A stretch of 5,885 nt of DNA, taken from Flavobacteriaceae bacterium (lineage in GTDB: Bacteria > Bacteroidota > Bacteroidia > Flavobacteriales > Flavobacteriaceae). A program made the position numbers and the translations under genes. Positions within the stretch are counted from its first letter, which is position 1, and every line of letters begins with the position of its first letter. The stretch is taken from the NCBI GenBank assembly GCA_002703065.1, contig PAEO01000018.1, positions 39,360-45,244 of the forward strand, written 5' to 3'. This document shows positions 1 through 5,357 of this stretch, piece by piece. The notes under the pieces are model-generated. The model saw only the letters and a list, made by a program, of their open reading frames with translations. It had not been told where the DNA came from and ran no database searches.

Positions 1-2
1 TA

Positions 3-275
3 GCAGATACGTTTTTGGAATTATATGAACCTAGTTATACTGCTGGAATACAAGAAAAACCTGAGCCAAGCTATAGAAGAAATAATTCACTTCTTCTTTA
101 TGTAAATAATAAAATGAAAAAAATTGAAAGAAGAAAGAAATTTTTATTGTCTATGTTTTCAAAAAAAATGTCAAAAGAAATTAATAGCTATATAAAAAAG
201 AATAAAATATCTCCAGGTGATAATGAAGATCTATCTAATTTATTTCTTGAATTTTTTGAAGATCTAAAATTTTAA
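3..275 (+). CDS. C-terminal end of an unrecognised protein (5' truncated by window edge)
   Basis: The reading frame is open from the first bases of the window, so I treat this as the 3' end of a longer gene. A TTG at 15 is the first possible start inside the window, but nothing upstream supports it as a true start. About 90 residues are visible. First comes a segment rich in Tyr, Pro and Glu (LYEPSYTAGIQEKPEPSYRR), then a strongly basic Lys/Arg stretch (NNKMKKIERRKKF), a helix-like Lys/Asn-rich part, and an acidic, Phe-rich tail (LFLEFFEDLKF). I see no catalytic motif, clear membrane segment or repeat, and I do not recognise the family. The stop lies 7 bp before the next gene on the same strand, so the two are probably co-transcribed. 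Confidence covers the frame being coding, not any function. Confidence 0.7.
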   Translation, partial: ADTFLELYEPSYTAGIQEKPEPSYRRNNSLLLYVNNKMKKIERRKKFLLSMFSKKMSKEINSYIKKNKISPGDNEDLSNLFLEFFEDLKF

Positions 276-282
276 ATTATTA

Positions 283-975
283 ATGGATACACAAGAATAT
301 GTTATAGAGTTCCTTTCCGATGAATGGATAAGGAATATTATTGTAACTACAGTTTGTATATTTATATACCTTCTTCTTGGTAAATTTGTAACTATAAAAA
401 ACAAATTAAATTATGCTAAGATCATATCATTTGTATTAATTTTTATAACATTAACAAATCACGGTAGACTTATTTTAAATGGTAATTGGAATATTAGTGA
501 AAATTTACCGCTGCAATTATGCAGTATTTCTAATTTAATAGCTTGTACTATTTTATTTATTCCAAAAAACAAAACTCTCTTTGAGTTTCTTTTTTATGCT
601 GGCATAATTGGTGCTATTCAAGCTTTTTTAACTCCTCAGATTAATTATTATGATGATTCACTGTATAGGTATATTGAGTATCACGTAACTCACGCAGGAA
701 TCATTTTATTACCAATCTACATGTTTCTAGAGCTAAATTATAAGTTAAGAAAATATTCATGGCTTAAAATGCTAATTTATTTAAATATTCTTGTAGCCAT
801 TATAATGCCTCTCAACTTTCAAATTGACTCAAATTACATGTATATAGCATATCCACCTGAAGTAAACAATCCACTAATAATTGGTGAATGGCCCTACTAT
901 ATTCTATTTTGGGAGATAATAGTTCTAATGTTTACCTATTTTCTTTACGTAATTAGTACAAGGAAAAAAGTATGA
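283..975 (+). CDS. YwaF/TIGR02206 (TMEM164-like) integral membrane protein
   Basis: This is a 230-residue polytopic membrane protein, a normal length for bacterial YwaF/TIGR02206 proteins. Hydrophobic segments lie near residues 18-34, 46-64, 80-94, 100-116, 135-150, 160-178 and 203-225, giving about six to seven helices. Family landmarks are the LPLQLCS motif with Cys80 at the start of a helix, GIIGAIQAFLTP (107-118), the paired histidines of YHVTHAG (His134, His137), NYMYIAYPP (184-192) and GEWPYYIL (201-208). Human TMEM164, in the same Pfam family, is reported as a cysteine-dependent acyltransferase acting on ether phospholipids. Cys80 and one of the two histidines would be the analogous pair here, which is inference; bacterial members have no firmly known substrate. 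The start follows the previous stop by 7 bp and has no evident Shine-Dalgarno. The stop overlaps the methyltransferase start (ATGA), indicating translational coupling. Confidence 0.85.
   Translation: MDTQEYVIEFLSDEWIRNIIVTTVCIFIYLLLGKFVTIKNKLNYAKIISFVLIFITLTNHGRLILNGNWNISENLPLQLCSISNLIACTILFIPKNKTLFEFLFYAGIIGAIQAFLTPQINYYDDSLYRYIEYHVTHAGIILLPIYMFLELNYKLRKYSWLKMLIYLNILVAIIMPLNFQIDSNYMYIAYPPEVNNPLIIGEWPYYILFWEIIVLMFTYFLYVISTRKKV
961..964 (+). promoter_or_regulatory. Candidate ribosome binding site (AGGA) for the methyltransferase
   Basis: AGGA (AAGGA from 960) sits 7 bases before the ATG at 972, inside the last codons of the upstream membrane-protein gene. It supports the ATGA-overlap start. 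Most other starts in the window lack such a site. Confidence 0.45.
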
Positions 976-1580
976 AAACTCCAATAGAAGTTTTTTCTGA
1001 CTGGGTTGATATTGGAAAAGATGAGGGGATGGAAAAAAACCATTACATGCCAGTAATGGAAATGATAAAACTCTATAATGTAGGTAATGCATATTCATTT
1101 GTAGATGCAGGATGTGGAAACGGATGGTTAGTTAGATATTTATTTGAAAATACAAATTGTGTCAATGGAATTGGAGTGGATGGTTCCAAAAAAATGATAA
1201 AAAAAGCAAGATTACTTGATAATCTTGGAACATACTTTAATGCTGATTTATTGAGCTGGAATCCTGAAGATAAGGTTAATGTTGTGTTTTCTATGGAAGT
1301 CTTATATTACTTTGAAAATCCACAAACATTAATAAATAAAATACATGATAATTGGTTATTAAAAAATGGAAGATTTATCATGGGAGTTGATTATTATTTT
1401 GAAAACAACACATGTCATAATTGGCAAGAAAAAACTAAAGTAAATATCATGAAACTTTATTCAATTGAAGAATGGTTAAGTTTTTTTAAAAGATCAGGAT
1501 TTAAAAATATTAATTACAAACAAGTTTGTAAGGAAAAAAATTGGGAAGGAACTTTGGTAGTTTATGGTGATAAAGGCTAA
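972..1580 (+). CDS. Class I SAM-dependent methyltransferase
   Basis: This 202-residue soluble protein has a Rossmann-fold methyltransferase core. Motif I, FVDAGCGNG (43-51), binds S-adenosylmethionine. The acidic residue after strand beta-2 is Asp70 in GVDGSKKM. A motif III-like FNADLLSW spans 89-96, motif IV VNVVFSMEVLYYF spans 102-114, and GRFIMGVDYY (133-142) forms a later strand. The N-terminus, with WVDIGKDEGMEKNH (11-24), resembles a small group of bacterial methyltransferases that carry a Gly-x-Asp-Glu-Gly-Met element before the fold. The substrate cannot be read from sequence. The start overlaps the stop of the YwaF-like membrane gene by four bases with an AGGA upstream, so the two are probably made together, and a lipid or small membrane-associated substrate is possible. 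The 3' end overlaps the stop of the opposing rhodanese gene by four bases. Confidence 0.88.
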   Translation: MKTPIEVFSDWVDIGKDEGMEKNHYMPVMEMIKLYNVGNAYSFVDAGCGNGWLVRYLFENTNCVNGIGVDGSKKMIKKARLLDNLGTYFNADLLSWNPEDKVNVVFSMEVLYYFENPQTLINKIHDNWLLKNGRFIMGVDYYFENNTCHNWQEKTKVNIMKLYSIEEWLSFFKRSGFKNINYKQVCKEKNWEGTLVVYGDKG

Positions 1581-1939
1581 TCTACAATTGAATTAATCCC
1601 TCCTTTTATATTATAAATTTTTAAATAGCCATTTTCTGTAAGAAACTTTGCAGCTAATCCACTCCTTCTTCCCGACCTGCATAATAGAAATATATTTACT
1701 TCTTTATCAAGATTTAATAAATTTTCGTAAAAATTTTCTTTATAGAAATCAATTTGTACGAAATCATCAACACTATTTATTGAAATTTCCTCATCACTTC
1801 TTACATCAATCAAAAGTTTGCTTGATTCAAAATTTAAAAAAAAGTTATAATCAACTTGATTGTAGTTGATTTGACTACAAGAAATAAAATTTTGTAGCAT
1901 CAACATAGGAATTAAGAATTTTAAATGCTTATTAAACAT
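1577..1939 (-). CDS. Short rhodanese-domain protein with putative lipoprotein signal
   Basis: This 120-residue protein has a positively charged start (MFNKHLK), a hydrophobic stretch and then FISC at 18-21. That resembles a lipoprotein signal with Cys21 as the lipidated residue, although Phe at -3 is not ideal, so ordinary export is also possible. The rest is a single rhodanese domain: LIDVRS (43-48) is the first conserved strand, and the active loop CRSGRRS has Cys87 and Arg92 in the C-x4-R arrangement that carries persulfide sulfur. NGYLKIYNIKGGI (103-115) is the usual end of the fold. The HI-x-GA motif normally following the first strand is missing (it reads SINSVDDFVQIDF), and the closing Trp after GGI is absent. 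The start overlaps the 3' end of the CstB-like gene by 19 bases with an AGGA 8 bases upstream, so it is the second gene of that operon. It probably transfers sulfane sulfur in the periplasm or at the membrane (inferred). Confidence 0.85.
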   Translation of the reverse strand: MFNKHLKFLIPMLMLQNFISCSQINYNQVDYNFFLNFESSKLLIDVRSDEEISINSVDDFVQIDFYKENFYENLLNLDKEVNIFLLCRSGRRSGLAAKFLTENGYLKIYNIKGGINSIVD

Positions 1940-3297
1940 TTTTTTATTCCTGAATAACCTTTACTTACATTAACTAAATTATTAAATCCATTTTTCTTCA
2001 TTAGTGATGCAGCAATCATACTTCTGTAACCACCTGCACAATGGATGTAATATTTATTGTTTTGATTAAGTTTATTTAAATTGTTTTCTAAAGTTTTTAA
2101 TGGAATTTTTATAGAATTGTCTAATGATGAAGAATATATTTCTCCTTTATTTCTAACATCCAAAACCTTAATTTTATTCATTATATTAACAAAATCTTCA
2201 GGTGAAATATTCTTTATACTTTGTGTTTCATAACCATTTTCAATCCAACTTTTAATACCGCCAGATAGATAACCTACATAATTATCAAAACCTACCCTTG
2301 ATAATCTTGTGAACACTTCAGTTTGTCTTTCATCATCAGCTACAACTAAAATTTTGATTTTAATATTCTTCAAAATTTCTCCCGCCCATGGAGCAAAACT
2401 ACCATCTATTCCAATAAAGATGGAATTTGGAATATGACAATTACTAAATTTTTCAGGGGATCTTGTGTCTAGAATTAAGACTTCATCACTTTCAATAATA
2501 TTTTTGAAATCAGTTGGATCTATTGATTTTGAGTTATTTAAAAGAATTTCATCAATATCACTATAACCATTAATATTTAATGACACATTAGAAGGAAAAT
2601 ATTCTGGAGCAGGGGGTAAATCTTTTGTTAAAATATCAATAAACTCCTTTCTGTTGCATGATCCATTTAGTGCATAATTTAATTTTTTTTGATTACCAAG
2701 AGTATCAAAAGTAATTTTCATCATATTCTTTCCACAAGCTGAACCTGCACCGTGAGCTGGGTAAACAATTACATGGTCATCTAAAACTGATATTTTATTT
2801 TGTATTGAATCAAACAACATTCCCGCTTGCAGTTCAGGATTAATCTCAGCATTAACTTGAGCCAAATCTGGTCTACCTACATCTCCTAAGAACAACGTAT
2901 CCCCAGTAAAAATGCAGTAATCTTTACCCTCAGAATCCTTTAAAAGATATGTTACACTCTCAAGTGTGTGACCAGGTGTATGTAGAACCTTAATAGAAAG
3001 GTCGCCTACAATAAATTCATCATTATCATTAGCTGTAATGCATTCATAGTTTGGTTTTGCATTGGGACCGAAAATAATTTTTGAATTTGTCTTTTTTGAT
3101 AATGTTAAATGTCCACTAACAAAGTCAGCATGAAAATGTGTTTCAAATACATACTTTATTTTAGAGTTGTTATTTCTTGCTTTATTTATATACAAATCAA
3201 CTTCTCTTATCGGGTCGATGATAGCAGACTCACCATTACTTTCAATATAATATGATGCTTGGAATAAGCAACCGGTATATATTTGTTCAACAATCAT
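1921..3297 (-). CDS. CstB-like persulfide dioxygenase-rhodanese fusion (MBL, pseudo-rhodanese, rhodanese)
   Basis: This 458-residue, probably cytoplasmic protein has three domains. Residues 1 to about 240 form a metallo-beta-lactamase fold of the ETHE1/persulfide dioxygenase type: THFHADFVSGH (53-63), HTPGH (106-110), TGDTLFLGDVGRPDL (131-145) and YPAHGAGSACG (179-189). His54, His110 and Asp133 are the likely ligands of a single Fe(II), by analogy with ETHE1. Residues about 255-355 are a rhodanese fold (LDTRS 276-280, HIP 288-290, GGIKSW 346-351) whose active-site loop reads ADDERQ with no Cys, so it is a pseudo-rhodanese. Residues about 362-455 are a second rhodanese with C420-AGGYR-S, an intact C-x4-R loop. 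This order and length match the Staphylococcus CstB family, which oxidises low-molecular-weight persulfides and yields thiosulfate. Cys188 may correspond to the extra MBL-domain cysteine of CstB. It is first in a two-gene operon with the short rhodanese; no CsoR/CstR-type regulator is visible nearby. Confidence 0.9.
   Translation of the reverse strand: MIVEQIYTGCLFQASYYIESNGESAIIDPIREVDLYINKARNNNSKIKYVFETHFHADFVSGHLTLSKKTNSKIIFGPNAKPNYECITANDNDEFIVGDLSIKVLHTPGHTLESVTYLLKDSEGKDYCIFTGDTLFLGDVGRPDLAQVNAEINPELQAGMLFDSIQNKISVLDDHVIVYPAHGAGSACGKNMMKITFDTLGNQKKLNYALNGSCNRKEFIDILTKDLPPAPEYFPSNVSLNINGYSDIDEILLNNSKSIDPTDFKNIIESDEVLILDTRSPEKFSNCHIPNSIFIGIDGSFAPWAGEILKNIKIKILVVADDERQTEVFTRLSRVGFDNYVGYLSGGIKSWIENGYETQSIKNISPEDFVNIMNKIKVLDVRNKGEIYSSSLDNSIKIPLKTLENNLNKLNQNNKYYIHCAGGYRSMIAASLMKKNGFNNLVNVSKGYSGIKKCLISI
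1948..1951 (-). promoter_or_regulatory. Candidate ribosome binding site (AGGA) for the rhodanese lipoprotein
   Basis: Read on the minus strand, AGGA lies 8 bases before the ATG at 1939, within the final codons of the CstB-like gene. It favours the start that includes the charged signal-peptide N-terminus over the internal Met at residue 12. Confidence 0.45.
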
Positions 3298-3301
3298 TTT
3301 T

Positions 3302-3309
3302 CAAAATTA
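3302..3309 (-). promoter_or_regulatory. Candidate Bacteroidetes -7 promoter element for the CstB-like operon
   Basis: On the minus strand these bases read TAATTTTG, an exact match to the Bacteroidetes -7 consensus TAnnTTTG. The element ends only 4 bases before the ATG at 3297, so a transcript from it would have almost no leader. No TTG of the -33 element is seen at the expected distance upstream. Chance occurrence in this AT-rich stretch is quite possible. Confidence 0.35.
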
Positions 3310-3323
3310 ATAATATTATTAAT
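3306..3323. repeat. Perfect 18-bp AT-only palindrome in the divergent intergenic region
   Basis: The sequence ATTAATAATATTATTAAT equals its own reverse complement. It sits in the 48-bp gap (3298-3345) between the divergent CstB-like and NlpC/P60 genes and overlaps the candidate -7 element by four bases. It could be an operator controlling one or both genes. It contains only A and T in an AT-rich background, so it may also be fortuitous. The rest of this gap shows no clear + strand promoter; TAATTTAA at 3333-3340 is only a partial match. Confidence 0.5.
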
Positions 3324-3345
3324 AACATTTTCATAATTTAAGAAA

Positions 3346-4071
3346 ATGAAACATGGAGTGATAAAAGAAAGTATAGTTGCTGTAAGGTCAAAAAATGACA
3401 GTAAGAGTGAGATGATAAATCAATTTTTTTTTGGGGAGACTTTTACGGTAAAAGAGAATGATCTTAAGTGGGTAAAAATTACTTCGTTTTTAGATAATTA
3501 TGAGGGATGGATTGAAAAAAACAGTATAATTTTTATGTCTGAAGAAGATTATAAATCACTCAATTCTAACATTGTAATTAACAAAACTGAATCTAATCTC
3601 ATTACCCCAGATGGCTCCACAATGATAATCCCAATTGGTTGTCAAATAAGTTCTGCTGATTACTTAAACTTTAAAAAAATTAAAATAGAAAGTAATTCTA
3701 CAGACATTAATATTTTTTTAAATAGTCCTTACTTATGGGGCGGAAAAACAAAATTTGGAATTGATTGTTCAGGACTATCACAAATTTATTTTAGAACAAA
3801 AAATATATTTATTAAAAGAGATGCTAAAGACCAGTATGATTCAGGAAGCGAAATTGAAAGAATTGATGAAGCAGAAAAAGACGATTTATGCTTCTTTGGA
3901 GATTCAAAAGATAATATAACTCACGTTGGAATATACTTAGAATCAAGAAAAATTATACACTCCTTTAATAGAGTTAGAATAGATGAATTGAATGAAAAAG
4001 GAATAATTAACTCTGATTCCCTAAAACTCACACATAAGCTTCAGGGAATCAGAAGGATAACTCAACCTTGA
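3346..4071 (+). CDS. SH3-NlpC/P60 peptidase, probably cytoplasmic murein-peptide hydrolase
   Basis: This 241-residue protein has no signal peptide. The N-terminal part is bacterial SH3-like: residues 1-60 include SIVAVRSKNDSKSEM, FFFGETFTV and YEGWIEKN, followed by a second poorly conserved SH3-like stretch to about 112. The C-terminal NlpC/P60 domain starts near 120 with PYLWGGKTKFGIDCSG; Cys141 is the nucleophile, His193 in ITHVGIYL the base and His205 in IIHSF the third residue. The Cys-to-His spacings (52, then 12) are close to those I recall for YkfC-type enzymes, which cut the bond between L-Ala-gamma-D-Glu and the diamino acid of free cell-wall peptides. The RDAKDQY element (158-164) before the catalytic His is also typical. 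Absence of an export signal points to recycling of imported murein peptides rather than wall cleavage. It is transcribed divergently from the CstB-like gene, and its stop overlaps the opposing TPR gene by 10 bases. Confidence 0.88.
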   Translation: MKHGVIKESIVAVRSKNDSKSEMINQFFFGETFTVKENDLKWVKITSFLDNYEGWIEKNSIIFMSEEDYKSLNSNIVINKTESNLITPDGSTMIIPIGCQISSADYLNFKKIKIESNSTDINIFLNSPYLWGGKTKFGIDCSGLSQIYFRTKNIFIKRDAKDQYDSGSEIERIDEAEKDDLCFFGDSKDNITHVGIYLESRKIIHSFNRVRIDELNEKGIINSDSLKLTHKLQGIRRITQP

Positions 4072-5348
4072 ATTTCGTTAATCTTAGCACTTATATCTTT
4101 GAATTTTTCATTTTCACCTAAAACTCCATAGATATTTTTTAAAGTATTCAAGGCATCAATATTGGTTGGAGAAACCTCAATAAGTGTTTCTAGAAATGGA
4201 ATACATTCTTTGTATAAATTCTCTCTTTCAACTTTCAATTCATCATATCGAATATTATCTTTTTTTGAGGTTCCAAGATTATTCATTTCATCAACTAATG
4301 ATTGTTCACCATCAAGAATTATTGCAACTAAATTTAAATACGCGTCAACATAATCTGGTTTAAATTCAATAGCCTTTTTATAATATTCTAAAGCTGAATC
4401 ATTTTCTCCTTGTTCAGATGATATAACACCAAGGTTATAATATAGAATTCCATTTTCAGGATCTTTGGTTATTGCTAACTCCATTAATTCCTTGAACTTT
4501 TTTCTATATAAATCTCTTTCACTTTCATCATCTGTATTATTACTAATTCTAATATATAAGTCAGCCTCATTAAGTATTAAGCTTGTATCATCCGGCTGAA
4601 TGGATCTTGCTTCTTTAATTGCTTCAATTGCAACATCATTCTTCCCTTGCTGAACATATATAAGTGCTATATTTTTTACAATCTCAGGATATCTGGACTC
4701 TGTTTTACCAACCCTTGGGTTTGAATAATCTTTTGAGCTCTTTAACAGATCAAATTCTGTTTCAGAAACTTTTTCCTCCTTACCAGTTTCATTGTTAGTA
4801 ACAAAATACTCATCAATAACACCAGTGTAATTATTTTCTTTAAGTTCAACATAATAATCAAGTGCTTTATCATATTCTTTTGAATTTACAGCACTACCCG
4901 CTGCGTAATACAGATAATCTTCATTTTTATCTTCATTCATCCTGTAAGCCATAAGTAATTTGTCCGATGCTACTATATAATTAGAATTTCTATTGTCTTC
5001 AACCGCTGAGTTAATAATTGAAGTTTCGATTTGACTATACAAAAAATCAAATTCTGTTTTAATGATTGTTGAATAAGCAGAATCATTGATTGATTTTAGT
5101 TTATCATATGCTGCAATAGCATCATTAAATTTTTCTAATTCATTTGAAACTTTCGCTAAATAAAAATAATACTGTGCTTTAATTTTATCATCAGAAAGGT
5201 CAACAAGAGCACTAATTGATTCAAGAGAACTTTCAGCTTCATTAAAAAAAGATTCTGAAATAAGTTTATTTATCTGTCTTAATTCCTTTTTCTGAGAGAA
5301 TGAATTAGAACAAATAATTAACATCATTAAAATTGCTAGTTTTTTCAT
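4062..5348 (-). CDS. Exported TPR-repeat protein downstream of gyrA
   Basis: This is a 428-residue protein. The N-terminus MKKLAILMMLIICSNSFSQ is a signal peptide, with cleavage probably near 'SFS|Q'. Cys13 lies inside the hydrophobic core without a lipobox, so a lipoprotein is unlikely. The mature protein is almost entirely helical TPR. The clearest repeats are at 223-255 (IALIYVQQGKNDVAIEAIKEA) and 301-333 (YYNLGVISSEQGENDSALEY), with weaker ones near 58-90, 143-172 and 393-425. A non-TPR insert with ETGKEEKV and a GKTESRYPEI element occurs at about 180-222, and NNLGTSKKDNIRYDELK (356-372) is a second conserved-looking insert. I recall proteins of this layout next to gyrA in many flavobacteria; their molecular role is not established. 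It begins 9 bp after the gyrA stop without a Shine-Dalgarno, so it is probably co-transcribed with gyrA. A periplasmic or envelope scaffold role is inferred from export plus TPRs. Confidence 0.88.
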   Translation of the reverse strand: MKKLAILMMLIICSNSFSQKKELRQINKLISESFFNEAESSLESISALVDLSDDKIKAQYYFYLAKVSNELEKFNDAIAAYDKLKSINDSAYSTIIKTEFDFLYSQIETSIINSAVEDNRNSNYIVASDKLLMAYRMNEDKNEDYLYYAAGSAVNSKEYDKALDYYVELKENNYTGVIDEYFVTNNETGKEEKVSETEFDLLKSSKDYSNPRVGKTESRYPEIVKNIALIYVQQGKNDVAIEAIKEARSIQPDDTSLILNEADLYIRISNNTDDESERDLYRKKFKELMELAITKDPENGILYYNLGVISSEQGENDSALEYYKKAIEFKPDYVDAYLNLVAIILDGEQSLVDEMNNLGTSKKDNIRYDELKVERENLYKECIPFLETLIEVSPTNIDALNTLKNIYGVLGENEKFKDISAKINEIQG

Positions 5349-5357
5349 AATATAATT

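Noticed and set aside
1572..1607. AAAGG...CCTTT inverted repeat at the methyltransferase/rhodanese junction as a terminator
   Set aside because: A 5-bp stem with a loop of more than 20 bases is not a credible terminator hairpin.
1605..1617. TTTATA-T-TATAAA dyad inside the 3' end of the rhodanese gene
   Set aside because: AT-only, short and within coding sequence; expected by chance in this composition.
1648..1869. 73-codon open frame on the + strand within the rhodanese gene
   Set aside because: It is antisense to a gene with a clear rhodanese active-site motif and shows no domain features of its own.
4051..4068. Short inverted repeat AAGG...CCTT at the peptidase/TPR junction as a bidirectional terminator
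   Set aside because: Only a 4-bp stem with a 9-base loop and no convincing U-tract; too weak to call.
4162..4353. 63-codon + strand open frame
   Set aside because: It lies antisense to the well-supported TPR protein and has no recognisable features.
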